Assembly: GCA_910574835.1 (NCBI GenBank)
Contig: CAJTDE010000002.1
Location: 159,205-223,204 of the forward strand
From: Clostridia bacterium
GTDB taxonomy: Bacteria > Bacillota > Clostridia > Lachnospirales > Lachnospiraceae
Direction: 5' to 3'
DNA length: 64,000 nucleotides
Positions 41,437-50,827 of the stretch are shown piece after piece. Under the pieces are notes generated by a model that was not told the origin of the DNA, made no database searches, and saw nothing but the letters and a program-made list of their open reading frames with translations. Every line of letters starts with the position of its first letter. Positions within the stretch are counted from its first letter, which is position 1. The translations under genes and the position numbers were made by a program.

Positions 41437-42990
41437 TTAAAACTTTACCTGTGAATAATCTATGCTTTCCTTTTTGCTTTGGATTCGGTTCAGTACGTAC
41501 AGCAGGGCAAGCAGTAATGCCACGGATACGATCAGGGGTACTACCAGGCTTCCGCCCATCAGTCCCATCAGTATATGGCCTACGAAGCAGCATACCAGTA
41601 CGGTTGACGCATAGTACATCTGGGATGATACGTGGTCCAGATGGTTACAGCCGGCTCCTGTGGAGGAGAGGATTGTGGTATCGGAAATGGGTGAAACGTG
41701 GTCTCCGTATACGGCGCCGCCCAGGGTGCAGCCAAAGATGGGCAGCAGCAGATGCTGTGTCTGGGGCGTGCCTGCTATGGCTGCGCCGATGGGAATCAGG
41801 ATTGCCATTGTTCCCCAGGAGGTTCCTGTTGAGAAGCCCAGGAAGGCCGCTACAATCAGTATGACTGCCGGCAGCAGAAAGGTGGGGAATGCGGAATTGG
41901 AGATGGCATTTCCTACCAGTTCGCCCGTATTCAGATAATCGGAGCTGCACACTCCGCCGATGGTCCAGGCCAGTATCAGAATGGTAAATGCCGGAACCAT
42001 TGACTTAATTCCCTCGGTGATGCCGCCCATAAAGTCTACAAAGGTTAATACCTTGCGGGGAATGTAAAGGATAAAGGTTACCACCAGTCCCAGGAAGCTT
42101 CCAAGCACCAGGGAAAACGCAGAATCACACTCACCGAAGGAGGATAAAAACGGGGTCCCTGAGAAGCCGCCGCCTGTATATACCATTGCCAGTACCGTGC
42201 ACACAATCAATGCCAGAATGGGAATTATCAGGTCATATACTTTTCCCTTCAAAGCCTTCCCGCCGCTGCCGCCGAGATCATCGGTCACTACATTTTCCGT
42301 ATGGGTAAAGAGATCGCCCTTTTCGACAGCATTTTTCTCATACTTTGCCATAGGACCGTAATTGAGCTTGGTCAGGCATACTACCAGAATCATGATAATT
42401 GTTAATATGGCGTAAAAGTTGTAGGGAATGGTCTTTACAAAGGTGATCATTCCGTTCATTCCCGTTGCGTCCGACATGTAGGAGGCAACGGAAGCGCCCC
42501 AGCTTGACACCGGCGCAATGATGCAGATGGGCGCGGCGGTGGCATCCAGCAGATATGCCAGTTTTGCCCTGGAAATGCGGTGCTTGTCTGTCACGGGACG
42601 CATAACCGTTCCTACGGACAGGCAGTTAAAATAGTCGTCGATAAAGATGAGACAGCCCAAAGCGCTTGTGGCAAGGGCCGCGCCTCTCCGGGTGGTGAGC
42701 TTTCCGGAAGCCCACTCGCCGTAGGCCGCGGAGCCTCCCGCACGGGTTACAATGACTACCAGTGCGCCCAGAAGTCCCAGGAAAATCAAAATGTTCACGT
42801 TGTCGCCGATTTTGCTTCCCATCAGCCCAAAGGCCGAGGTTACCATGCCTACTACGTTACCCTGGCTGTAAATCAGTGTTCCGGTCAGAATACCGATGAG
42901 CAGGGAAGAAATTACCTCCTTGGTAATCAGCGCCAGGCCGATTGCTATAATCGGGGGTAAAATTGACAGTATCAGTTGTAAAGTATCCAT
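41437..42990 (-). CDS. Na+/H+ antiporter, NhaC family
   Basis: A 517-residue membrane protein with about 12-13 helices. Features are typical of the NhaC/MleN-like family: FIDDYFNCLSVGTVMRPVTDKHRISRAKLAYLLDATAAP, ISSWGAS-like VSSWGASVASYM, and in the second half STGTSWGTMAILIPIGAA and YGDHVSPISDTTILSSTGAGC. It exchanges Na+ or an organic ion such as lysine or malate-lactate for protons. The substrate cannot be told. Start after GGAGGGAG. The 270-base leader contains the terminator of the M16 peptidase gene; I found no lysine riboswitch there. Confidence 0.9.
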   Translation of the reverse strand: MDTLQLILSILPPIIAIGLALITKEVISSLLIGILTGTLIYSQGNVVGMVTSAFGLMGSKIGDNVNILIFLGLLGALVVIVTRAGGSAAYGEWASGKLTTRRGAALATSALGCLIFIDDYFNCLSVGTVMRPVTDKHRISRAKLAYLLDATAAPICIIAPVSSWGASVASYMSDATGMNGMITFVKTIPYNFYAILTIIMILVVCLTKLNYGPMAKYEKNAVEKGDLFTHTENVVTDDLGGSGGKALKGKVYDLIIPILALIVCTVLAMVYTGGGFSGTPFLSSFGECDSAFSLVLGSFLGLVVTFILYIPRKVLTFVDFMGGITEGIKSMVPAFTILILAWTIGGVCSSDYLNTGELVGNAISNSAFPTFLLPAVILIVAAFLGFSTGTSWGTMAILIPIGAAIAGTPQTQHLLLPIFGCTLGGAVYGDHVSPISDTTILSSTGAGCNHLDHVSSQMYYASTVLVCCFVGHILMGLMGGSLVVPLIVSVALLLALLYVLNRIQSKKESIDYSQVKF

Positions 42991-43076
42991 TTACAAACTC
43001 CCTCCTTTGTCTTTCACGGTACTTTCGTAAAACAAGACAGCCGGACACCGGATGTGGAAATGGCTGATGCTTATTT

Positions 43077-43143
43077 TAAAAAGCGCCTCTCATTATCTAT
43101 CCTTCCAGAGCCGAAGATATATGGTCCGGCCCGCAGAGGCATT
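43077..43143 (-). terminator. Terminator after the M16 peptidase gene
   Basis: On the minus strand GCCTCT pairs with AGAGGC across a structured 45-base loop and is followed by GCTTTTT. The 120-base stretch between it and the peptidase stop shows nothing else. Confidence 0.6.
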
Positions 43144-43263
43144 TATTGTATATAAATCTATCGTACGGCATCAATTAAGTTCCTGATATATTTGTTTTCA
43201 GTGAAGCTTCATTTATCAACGCTTGTGGATATGCTCATAAGGCAAAACTTATGATTCGTTATC

Positions 43264-46185
43264 CTAATGGAACAAGTTCCGCACCGTCTCAAACAGCTCC
43301 TTCTGCTCTTCCAGTTTCGCTTCATTCCCAATTACACAGATATGCTTCTGTGACAGCACCGCCTTCAGGTAAGGCGCCAGGGCACGAATATCCTTACTCT
43401 CGCAGGTCAGCACCTGATCCCTCTCCCGCTGTACGGTTTCCTCTTCTAGTCCCTGCAGCCATGCGCTCATGGACCGCATACCCTTGGAGTTGGGATTCAG
43501 CGGCGTATCCAGACTGCTCATTGTTCCTATGATATATTTCGTCATATCGCGCTCCGACACTTCGAAATGCTCCACATACTCCACGCTTTCCTCAAAAATC
43601 CGGTTGGTCTTTTCCAGGTTCGGGTCACGGTAGGATACCATATATCCTGAACCGTTCCGGGTATAATTGTTCATGCAGCCGTATGCTCCGCCTTTCACGC
43701 GGACATTGTTCCAGAGGTAATCGTAGCCCATAATGGTGCGCAGCACGGACAGCGCCCCCGTGTAGGGCAGCCCTGCTTCTCCAAAGCTTCCCGCCCTTGC
43801 CACATACTGAATCTGGGAAGAGGTCTTTAAGCCCTCATTTTTCCGGCCGGCCGTTAAGCTCCAATGCTCCTTCCCGGCCGGCATATCATAAAGCTTCAAA
43901 AGAAGGTTCTCTACCTGCTTCTTCAAATCCTCCAGGCTCTTTTTCTCCGCCGTATAGCTGACCGTGAGATTTTCCTTTCGGAACAGGGCGTGAACCAGTT
44001 CTTCCAGGTCTCCCGCAATCTGCTCCCAGTTTTCCGAAAGGGCTGCTTCCTCCCTCTCCATAAATTCATAGAAGGCCACGCCTCCCGTCTCGTCCGCAAA
44101 GCAGGAGCTTTCCGAGAAATAAGACATGGCGCGCAGGGCAGCCATCGAGTGGCCCGCCGTGGTAAATACCATCTGCAGTCTTGACCGCGTCTCTGCCGAA
44201 ACCTCCGTAAGCCGCTTCCTGTCCCGAAGCTTTGAGGTCAGCAGCATTTCCTCTATCATGGAAAATGCCTTGGGAAGCTCCTCGTAGAGCGCCTTGCACC
44301 GCACCTCAAACATAGATGTGAAGGTTCCCGGCTCTTTAAGGCTCTCATAAGAATTGACCCCGCAGGAAATGCCCCCCGTATGAAGGTTCAGCTCCGCGGC
44401 AAATTCGCCGTAGGTATAATGCTCCGTGTCCACATTTCCCAGAACTGCCTTTAAAAGTCCCAGATAGGGCACCAGTCTTTTCGGAATCTCGCCCGCCCGG
44501 AACATCAGGTTTACATAACCGATTCCATTGGTGTACAGATCGTGGTGTACCACCTGCACATCTCCAACCGGATAAACCTCATTTTGGAAGGGAAGAGCCT
44601 TCTTTTCGATATCCTCCCGCTCCAAAAGGGGAATCTTCTCCAAATCTTCCTGGGAGGACGGCTCGCTCTGGTACTCCTTGAGATGTCTGGTAAATGCGAT
44701 CAGCTCCGCAATCTGTGCCTTGTCAAGTCCGTTTTTGTATTCCTCAAGCTGTTTTCGAAGCGCTTCGTCCTGCTGTGCTGTCAGTCCCTTTTTCGGACGA
44801 ATGATAACAATGGAGGCATGGGGATTGTCAAGGAGATATGTCCGCATCAGCCCTTCAAAATATCCCTTATCCGCCTGTTCCTTTAAAAAGGCGAAGGTTT
44901 CCACCGCCTCCAGGTGGAGAAATACACTGTTTTCATCGTAAAGCCAGCTGTCAAAGGCTTGAAGTCCGTACATCAGCCCTGCCGGATAGCTGCCGAAGTC
45001 CGCCTCCCGGTAACGAAATTCAAAATAATTGATTCCGGCCCGAAGAGCCTTCTCGTCCAGTCCCTTTTCCAAAAGCTTCCCAAGGGTTTGCTCGATTACT
45101 TCTACAAAGGCTTCCTTCTGATCTTCATTGGCTTCCTTTGCAATAATGGAGAAGATGGGCTGCTTCACCCCATTGTCGTAGGAGCTCATAATGTCCCTGC
45201 CAATCCCGGCGTCCAGAAGAGCCTGCTTCAAAGGCGCCCCCGGCATGGAGAGAAGCACATACTCCAATACCTGCATGGCAAGATACAGCTTTTTGTCCAT
45301 TGTGTCGCCCACGGATTTGTTGTAGGAAAGGTAGGTTTTATCCTCGGTTCCCTCTTCTGCGGAAACGGAGTACTCCCTTACCACCTCCCGGGTCCTGGCA
45401 AAGGGCTTCTGGGTGCGTACCTGGGAATCCACCGGAAGGCAGTCGTATTTGCTCAGATAATGCTCGTCAAGCCATGTCAGCTTTTCCGCCATATCGCAGT
45501 CACCGTAGAGGTAAATATAGCTGTTGGACGGATGATAGTAACGGCTGTGAAAATCCAGAAATTCGCTGTACTTCAAAGTTGGAATGGCCTTCGGATCGCC
45601 GCCGGATTCGTTGGCATAGGTGGTGTCCGGGTAAAGGGAGTTCAGGATCTCCCGCTCCAGCACGCCCTCCGGGGAGGAAAACGCCCCCTTCATCTCATTG
45701 TATACCACGCCGTTCAAAGTCAGGGGAGCGTCCTCGGATTCCAGCTCATAATGCCAGCCCTCCTGCCGGAAGATCTCCTCCTTCTCGTAAATATTGGGGT
45801 AGAAAACCGCATCCATGTAGACGTGAATCAGATTTTGAAAATCCCGGTCGTTGCAGCTTGCAACCGGATAGACGGTCTTATCCGGGTAGGTCATGGCGTT
45901 CAGGAAGGTATTCAGCGAACCCTTGGCCAGCTCCACAAAGGGGTCTTTCACCGGAAATTCCTTCGAGCCGCACAGAACGGAATGTTCCAGAATGTGAGGC
46001 ACACCCGTATCATCCGGCGCCGGGGTGCGAAAGCCGATGTAAAAGACCTTGTTATTGTCCTCGTTGGAAAGGAGACAGACTTTGGCTCCTGTCTTTCTGT
46101 GTTTTAAATAATAACCGGTGGACTTCAGTTCGTCGATTGCTTTTTTTTCTATCAGTTCGTAGGCTTCTAATTGTTCGATTGTCAT
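43264..46185 (-). CDS. Zinc peptidase of the M16C family (presequence protease-like)
   Basis: A 973-residue protein made of two halves of two M16 domains each. The inverted zinc motif HxxEH appears as PHILEHSVLCGS near residue 84, followed by SLNTFLNAMTYPDKTVYPVAS, characteristic of the PreP/falcilysin subgroup. The distal Glu is in the SYFSES-independent first half (YNEMKGAFSSPEGV). The C-terminal half has RVKGGAYGCMNNY and SGYMVSYRDPNL, the substrate-binding R/Y pair. No signal peptide, so it degrades peptides in the cytoplasm. Monocistronic by its surroundings. Confidence 0.95.
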   Translation of the reverse strand: MTIEQLEAYELIEKKAIDELKSTGYYLKHRKTGAKVCLLSNEDNNKVFYIGFRTPAPDDTGVPHILEHSVLCGSKEFPVKDPFVELAKGSLNTFLNAMTYPDKTVYPVASCNDRDFQNLIHVYMDAVFYPNIYEKEEIFRQEGWHYELESEDAPLTLNGVVYNEMKGAFSSPEGVLEREILNSLYPDTTYANESGGDPKAIPTLKYSEFLDFHSRYYHPSNSYIYLYGDCDMAEKLTWLDEHYLSKYDCLPVDSQVRTQKPFARTREVVREYSVSAEEGTEDKTYLSYNKSVGDTMDKKLYLAMQVLEYVLLSMPGAPLKQALLDAGIGRDIMSSYDNGVKQPIFSIIAKEANEDQKEAFVEVIEQTLGKLLEKGLDEKALRAGINYFEFRYREADFGSYPAGLMYGLQAFDSWLYDENSVFLHLEAVETFAFLKEQADKGYFEGLMRTYLLDNPHASIVIIRPKKGLTAQQDEALRKQLEEYKNGLDKAQIAELIAFTRHLKEYQSEPSSQEDLEKIPLLEREDIEKKALPFQNEVYPVGDVQVVHHDLYTNGIGYVNLMFRAGEIPKRLVPYLGLLKAVLGNVDTEHYTYGEFAAELNLHTGGISCGVNSYESLKEPGTFTSMFEVRCKALYEELPKAFSMIEEMLLTSKLRDRKRLTEVSAETRSRLQMVFTTAGHSMAALRAMSYFSESSCFADETGGVAFYEFMEREEAALSENWEQIAGDLEELVHALFRKENLTVSYTAEKKSLEDLKKQVENLLLKLYDMPAGKEHWSLTAGRKNEGLKTSSQIQYVARAGSFGEAGLPYTGALSVLRTIMGYDYLWNNVRVKGGAYGCMNNYTRNGSGYMVSYRDPNLEKTNRIFEESVEYVEHFEVSERDMTKYIIGTMSSLDTPLNPNSKGMRSMSAWLQGLEEETVQRERDQVLTCESKDIRALAPYLKAVLSQKHICVIGNEAKLEEQKELFETVRNLFH

Positions 46186-46363
46186 CTTTATACTCCTGGG
46201 TGATTTACTTTCATACGTTACAGAGGCACCGCAGCAATGCGCCTCTTTAATATCTGGTATAGTATACCACCTTTTTGCCTTGTTTAAAAGGAAAAATTTT
46301 CTTATCTCACATTTTTAGTATCAACGATTAGGGACTCCCGCCCCCCTCTTTTCATAAATTCCA

Positions 46364-46828
46364 TCATTTACGATGTTCCTCTATAAAGGGACGGATTTTT
46401 TCCACATTTTTCAAGGTGTAATCACAAATCAGCCTGGCTATAATCTTTCCTTCCCCATCTCTTAATATCAGGCGGCAGTTTTTTCCGATATACCTTAAAG
46501 AATAGTTCACCTCATCTAATTTAAATTTTCTTTTTTTCCCAAAAGAATTGATATAATAGCATTTTGTTTCCGTCAATACCAGTTTTTTATGAAAATATCC
46601 CCATATATTTTCAATAAAATCCAGAATAAAGAGCACCAAAAGAAGTACAAGCATAAAAAACCATGCGACTATCTCACTTCCCAAACCTGTTTCGCTCTTT
46701 TTGATTTCTTCCAATCCGATCCATATCCAAAATATATAGAGCGGAAAAATAAGTAAAAAATATGCTACAAGGCGGATTATAAAACCTGTTTTGGTTGGTA
46801 TTACTTCCAGTTTTTCTACTGCTGACAT
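46364..46828 (-). CDS. Membrane protein of unknown function
   Basis: A 154-residue protein with two membrane helices (residues about 17-38, IIRLVAYFLLIFPLYIFWIWI, and 52-72, IVAWFFMLVLLLVLFILDFI). A C-terminal cytoplasmic-looking domain of about 80 residues resembles a small PH-like fold (KLVLTETKCYYINSFGKKRKFKLDEVNYSLRYIG). It lies alone between the ptsH terminator and the peptidase gene. Function not recognised. Confidence 0.75.
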   Translation of the reverse strand: MSAVEKLEVIPTKTGFIIRLVAYFLLIFPLYIFWIWIGLEEIKKSETGLGSEIVAWFFMLVLLLVLFILDFIENIWGYFHKKLVLTETKCYYINSFGKKRKFKLDEVNYSLRYIGKNCRLILRDGEGKIIARLICDYTLKNVEKIRPFIEEHRK

Positions 46829-46913
46829 TTTTACAGCCTTCTTTCTTTATTTTATATAAACGTGAGCTTTGAAACGCCTATAAAGTACTTTTTCAAGACA
46901 TCCGCTCTCAGTC

Positions 46914-46954
46914 AAAAATGCCGGAAAACCTGCACAAACAAGATTTCCCGGCAT
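46914..46954 (-). terminator. Terminator after ptsH
   Basis: ATGCCGGGAAA and TTTTCCGGCAT pair with one mismatch around a 15-base loop on the minus strand, followed by TTTTGAC. Confidence 0.8.
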
Positions 46955-46979
46955 CTATTCTTACTAACTTAACTGATTT

Positions 46980-47237
46980 TTACAGATTCTCTTTGAAGAA
47001 GTTCTCAATTGCCTCTGCTGCAGCATCTTCGTCCTCACCGTCGATGGTTACGGTCAGCTCAACACCCTTCTTAACGCCCATTGACATCACTGCCATAATT
47101 CTCTTGGCGTCCGCCTTCTTTGCGCCGCTGTCCAGAGTTACCGCACTCTTATACTTTGCCGCTTCCTTTACCAGAAGTCCTGCGGGTCTTGCGTGAAGTC
47201 CCAGCTCATCCTGTACTACATACTTAAACTCTTTCAT
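46980..47237 (-). CDS. ptsH: Phosphocarrier protein HPr
   Basis: An 85-residue PTS phosphocarrier. His15 lies in LGLHARPAG and accepts phosphate from enzyme I. The region around position 46 reads ADAKRIMAVMSMGV: the serine phosphorylated by HPr kinase in classical Firmicutes (KSIMGVMS) is Arg46 here. Kinase/CcpA-type catabolite control through this protein is therefore not expected, while sugar uptake should work. It has a separate promoter-like region and terminator, 164 bases after ptsI, rather than the usual ptsHI order. Confidence 0.96.
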   Translation of the reverse strand: MKEFKYVVQDELGLHARPAGLLVKEAAKYKSAVTLDSGAKKADAKRIMAVMSMGVKKGVELTVTIDGEDEDAAAEAIENFFKENL

Positions 47238-47400
47238 TTTTCTGTCTCTCCTTTATGTTTATTCATATTTCCAATTGTCCGGCGCGGCTGTGGATGCCTC
47301 TGCTTTTGTATAACCGCGGCAATGCCGCAACAGGCCGAAAACCGCTCCGCACAATTATCCACTAATTATATAGAAACTTTTTCAAAATATCTAACTGCCC

Positions 47401-49029
47401 TTACTCCGCCTCGCGGATCTTCTTGCGCAGCTCCAGCGTAAATACGGGAGATACGGAAAGCTCGTCAATACCCATCTGCAGGAACCGGCGTGTCAGCTCC
47501 ATATCCGCTCCCAGCTCGCCGCAGATTCCGCACCATGCGCCATGCTCATGGGCACACTCAATGGTCCGCTGAATCATCCGCAGTACCGCCTCATGGTGAG
47601 GATCGTAGATATTGTCCAGAGACTGGTTCTGACGGTCAATGGCCAGCGTATACTGGGTCAGATCGTTTGTTCCGATGCTGAAGAAATCCACCTCGGCAGC
47701 CAGCATATCCGCAATCATAACGGCCGCCGGCGTCTCAATCATAATGCCAAGCTCCACATCGCCGAAGGGAATGTCCGCCTTGGTAAGCTCCGCCTTCACT
47801 TCCTCCACAATGCCCTTAATCTTCTTTACCTCATCCACAGAGATAATCATTGGGAACATAATGGAAGCCGTACCGTAAGCACTTGCCCGGAAAATGGCGC
47901 GGAGCTGTGTCTTAAATACCTCCGTCCGCTCCAGACAGATACGGATGGCACGAAAGCCCATAGCCGGATTCTCTTCCTTGGGAATATTAAAGTAATCGGC
48001 CTGCTTGTCGGCTCCGATATCCAGGGTACGGATAATCACCTTCTTGCCGTTCATCTTGGAAATGACATTCTTATATACGGTATACTGCTCTTCCTCCGTA
48101 GGATAATCGTCTCTTCCCAGGTACAGGAACTCGCTTCTGAAAAGTCCGATTCCCTCGGAATCATTCTCCAGAACGGAATCCACATCCTCCTCGCTTCCGA
48201 TGTTGGCGTAAAGATGCACTACCTTGCCGCTCTTGGTCACGGTGGGCAGCCCCTTTAAGCTCTGGAGCAGAAGCTTTCTCTCTTCCTCGCGCTTCTTCTT
48301 CTCCTGCATCACGGCCAGGGTAACTTCGTCAGGCTCAATGTGAATCTCACCCGTAAAGCCGTCCACAACGCCCATCTTTCCATTCAGCTCCGTATCCAGA
48401 TCAATGTCCGCAGTCACAAGACACGGAATATTCATCATACGGGCAAGAATGGCCGTGTGGGAATTGGCGGAACCCTTCTGGGTTACCAGGGCCAGAATCT
48501 TATCCTTCTCAAACTGCACGGTCTCACTGGGAGCCAAATCCTCCGCCAGAATAATCACCGGCTCCGGCATTGCCTCCGCGCTTACCTGGGTGCCGCTTAA
48601 GATAGCAATCAGACGGCTGGAAATATCATTGATATCCGCCGCGCGCCCGCGCATATAGTCATCGTCCATGCTTAAGAAAATGGCTGCGCACTGTTCGCCT
48701 GTCACAAATACCGCGTATTCCGCATTGACCTTGTCCTGCTCGATCATGCCCGTAATGCCTTCTACGAAATCCAAATCCTCCAAAAGCATCTGATGAGCTT
48801 CAAAAATCTCCGCTTCTGCCTCTCCCACGTCGCGCATGGTTTTTTCCTTCAGAAGCGCGAGCTGTCCGGCTGCCTTCTCCTTTGCTGCCATATAGCGGGC
48901 AATCTCGGCCTGCGGGTCCTCAATGGCCCTCTTATCTACCACCTGCGCCGCCTTCTTGTACACGAACAGCTTTCCGATTGCCACTCCGGCAAATACGCTC
49001 TTGCCTTGACGTGTTTCCATAGAATTCAT
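47401..49029 (-). CDS. ptsI: PTS enzyme I (PEP-protein phosphotransferase)
   Basis: A 542-residue enzyme that moves phosphate from PEP to HPr. The phosphohistidine site is in GSANSHTAILARMMNIPC. The PEP-binding barrel has GIGLFRSEFLYLGRD, FRAIRICLERTEVFKTQLRAI, FFSIGTNDLTQYTLAIDRQN and CGICGELG. It is slightly shorter than the usual 570 residues, mainly at the C-terminus. It is read before ptsH on the same strand, the reverse of the common ptsH-ptsI order. A strong promoter lies at 49148-49176. Confidence 0.97.
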   Translation of the reverse strand: MNSMETRQGKSVFAGVAIGKLFVYKKAAQVVDKRAIEDPQAEIARYMAAKEKAAGQLALLKEKTMRDVGEAEAEIFEAHQMLLEDLDFVEGITGMIEQDKVNAEYAVFVTGEQCAAIFLSMDDDYMRGRAADINDISSRLIAILSGTQVSAEAMPEPVIILAEDLAPSETVQFEKDKILALVTQKGSANSHTAILARMMNIPCLVTADIDLDTELNGKMGVVDGFTGEIHIEPDEVTLAVMQEKKKREEERKLLLQSLKGLPTVTKSGKVVHLYANIGSEEDVDSVLENDSEGIGLFRSEFLYLGRDDYPTEEEQYTVYKNVISKMNGKKVIIRTLDIGADKQADYFNIPKEENPAMGFRAIRICLERTEVFKTQLRAIFRASAYGTASIMFPMIISVDEVKKIKGIVEEVKAELTKADIPFGDVELGIMIETPAAVMIADMLAAEVDFFSIGTNDLTQYTLAIDRQNQSLDNIYDPHHEAVLRMIQRTIECAHEHGAWCGICGELGADMELTRRFLQMGIDELSVSPVFTLELRKKIREAE

Positions 49030-49147
49030 ACCTCCCTATTCCAGTTCCGTAATATTCCGGTAAACCTTTTTACCTTTAGTATACCCTCAATTATACAGAA
49101 GAAGCCGGGCTTTCCTGCACAATGAGGGTAACACTTGAATTGTAAAT

Positions 49148-49176
49148 AGTATACTAGTTATTACCATAAAAGTCAA
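49148..49176 (-). promoter_or_regulatory. Promoter of ptsI
   Basis: TTGACT, 17-base spacer, TATACT on the minus strand, giving a leader of about 115 bases. The leader ends with ATATTACGGAACTGGAATAG directly before the ribosome binding site, a short motif shared with other leaders in this window. The 49030-49390 gap otherwise holds only the nagB terminator. Confidence 0.75.
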
Positions 49177-49237
49177 TGGTAATTGGGACTTATGTCCACC
49201 GCTGCGGTTTTTTTTACGGATCGCTTCGTAATATTGC

Positions 49238-49285
49238 AAAAAAGGAGCTTCTCTACAGCAGTATTCTGCAAAAAAACTCCTTTTT
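49238..49285 (-). terminator. Terminator after nagB
   Basis: AAAAAGGAG and CTCCTTTTTT pair across a 30-base loop that has its own small stem (TGCAG/CTGTA region). A T-run is in the descending arm. Confidence 0.65.
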
Positions 49286-49390
49286 CTGACTTTTTCCATA
49301 CCCTGCATCTTTAGGATGCCAAGTCCTGCTCCGGCTTATACTTAATTTACGTCACTTAAGCGAAGCGCCTTTTTGCGGTACTCGGGAAAA

Positions 49391-50122
49391 TTATCTCTTT
49401 ACTTTGGACAGCGCTGCCGGATCTGCAATGACAGTTACATCTGGATGGAACTGGATGATAGAAGCGGGAACCTGAGGCGTTACCTCTCCGCAGAGGGCCG
49501 CAGCCGTAATGTCCGCCTTATCCTCTCCGCTGATAATCATCAGAAGCTTTCTTGCGCGCATAATGGTTCCGATTCCCATCGTGTAAGCCTGACGGGGTAC
49601 GTCGTCTGCGGAAGCAAAGAAGCGCTTGTTGGCCTCGATGGTCATCTCTGTCAAATCCACACAGTGGGTATCACTGTCAAAGAAGCTGCCCGGCTCGTTG
49701 AAGCCGATATGTCCGTCATGTCCGATGCCCAGAAGCTGGATATCCACACCGCCCAGAGAACGGATCATCTCTTCGTAGCGCCGGCCCTCTTTTTCCGGGT
49801 CCGGCTGTGTTCCGTCGGGTACGTGGGTACGGGACGGATCGATGTTGATCCGGCTGTAAAGGTGCTTGTTCATAAAATAGTAGTAGCTCTGGTCATTGCT
49901 GTGATCCAGTCCGCGGTACTCGTCCAGATTCACCGTAGCTGCCTTGGAGAAGTCCAAATCTCCGCTTTTGCACCACTCTGCCAGACAGTCATAGGTTCCG
50001 ATGGGGGTGGATCCTGTTGCCAGTCCCAGTACGCTCTCCGGCTTTAAGGTCACCTGTGCCGCCAGGATATGTGCTGCCTTTCTGCTCATGTCCACATAGT
50101 CTTTTGCTTCGATAATTCTCAT
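49391..50122 (-). CDS. nagB: Glucosamine-6-phosphate deaminase
   Basis: A 243-residue enzyme converting glucosamine-6-phosphate to fructose-6-phosphate and ammonia. The phosphate loop is GLATGSTPIGTYDCL; LDEYRGLDH and GIGHDGHIGFNEPG supply the catalytic Asp and His; AYTMGIGTIMRARKLLMIISG follows. Length is as in Bacillus NagB. It lies beside the PTS genes, which fits growth on amino sugars. It has its own promoter, and its leader contains a dispersed repeat. Confidence 0.97.
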   Translation of the reverse strand: MRIIEAKDYVDMSRKAAHILAAQVTLKPESVLGLATGSTPIGTYDCLAEWCKSGDLDFSKAATVNLDEYRGLDHSNDQSYYYFMNKHLYSRINIDPSRTHVPDGTQPDPEKEGRRYEEMIRSLGGVDIQLLGIGHDGHIGFNEPGSFFDSDTHCVDLTEMTIEANKRFFASADDVPRQAYTMGIGTIMRARKLLMIISGEDKADITAAALCGEVTPQVPASIIQFHPDVTVIADPAALSKVKR

Positions 50123-50132
50123 TTTGTCCTCC

Positions 50133-50260
50133 TATTCCAGTTCCGTAATAGCTTTCCCGATACACCTAGCCTAAATCAATTTCCAGTCACAAGTGCATGT
50201 GCCTGCAAATCGATTTGTGCACCATGAGAGCGATTACTGATTTCCAGTTCCGTAATAGCT
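50133..50260. repeat. Dispersed intergenic repeat with 19-base direct repeats, in the nagB leader
   Basis: TTCCAGTTCCGTAATAGCT occurs at 50135-50153 and again at 50242-50260. Between them lies a unit that aligns over about 75 bases with 24119-24194. It contains short symmetric elements (AAATCAATTT, AAATCGATTT). Single copies of the end motif occur at 49037-49054 and, with one change, at 61287-61304, each directly in front of a gene. The unit is wholly inside the transcribed nagB leader. Confidence 0.7.
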
Positions 50261-50311
50261 CTGTTATCTCTGTTTTCCGGCTGGTTTTTTATACCTTAAT
50301 TGGTTAATCCT

Positions 50312-50340
50312 ATCTTAACAAACCCCCCATTCTTTGTCAA
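50312..50340 (-). promoter_or_regulatory. Promoter of nagB
   Basis: TTGACA, 17-base spacer, TAAGAT on the minus strand. It gives a leader of about 180 bases. Confidence 0.75.
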
Positions 50341-50355
50341 CGAATTACCCGCTTT

Positions 50356-50398
50356 TGAAAAGGAAAACTGCCCGGCATCTTCTTTTTGCCGAACAGTT
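50356..50398 (-). terminator. Terminator after rpoZ
   Basis: AACTGTTCGGCA pairs with TGCCGGGCAGTT, one G-T/mismatch, around a 9-base loop, followed by TTCCTTTTC on the minus strand. It closes the yicC-gmk-rpoZ operon. Confidence 0.8.
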
Positions 50399-50453
50399 CT
50401 TATTTTTCCATACCTCTTCTGTTATGATTCACTCCGGATAAGCGGCACACCCG

Positions 50454-50783
50454 CTACTTTGCATCCTCTTCCGCAGCGTCCGTTTCTTCAGCTGCCTCTT
50501 CCATATCTTCCGCCATCGCTTCCGATTTCTCAGCCGCCTCGTCCGGGTTCTCGTCTTCCTCGGAAACTATCTTTACCTGGCCGCTCTCAAGCTCCTGAAT
50601 AGCCATAGAAAGCGGTTTCTTCCCGTCGCCGGGCACCAAAGGCTGCTCTCCTGCGATAATCTGACGTGCGCGCTTGGAGGTGGCCAGCACAATCGAATAA
50701 CGGCTGTTCACCACGGGAGTTTCTCCTTCCTCCACGCCGCTGTTTACTACTTTCATCAAATCTGTGTATGACGGATGTAACAT
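50454..50783 (-). CDS. rpoZ: RNA polymerase omega subunit
   Basis: A 109-residue protein. The core omega fold is at residues 1-70 (MLHPSYTDLMKVV, NSRYSIVLATSKRARQI, KPLSMAIQELESGQVKI), with the conserved RYS-x5-SKRARQ stretch. The last 35 residues are an acidic, alanine-rich tail (EDMEEAAEETDAAEED) longer than in Bacillus. It assists assembly of RNA polymerase. Placement after gmk and yicC is typical of Firmicutes. Confidence 0.95.
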   Translation of the reverse strand: MLHPSYTDLMKVVNSGVEEGETPVVNSRYSIVLATSKRARQIIAGEQPLVPGDGKKPLSMAIQELESGQVKIVSEEDENPDEAAEKSEAMAEDMEEAAEETDAAEEDAK

Positions 50784-50827
50784 GCAATCACCCTATCCTT
50801 TCTGTTATTCTGAATATCCCTGCAATA

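Noticed and set aside
42991..43263. Possible lysine riboswitch upstream of the NhaC-type antiporter
   Set aside because: AGAGGCGC occurs, but the rest of the L-box core is missing. The stretch is better explained as the terminator of the M16 peptidase gene.
44914..46107. A 397-residue open frame on the plus strand
   Set aside because: Antisense shadow of the M16C peptidase, whose motifs are clear.
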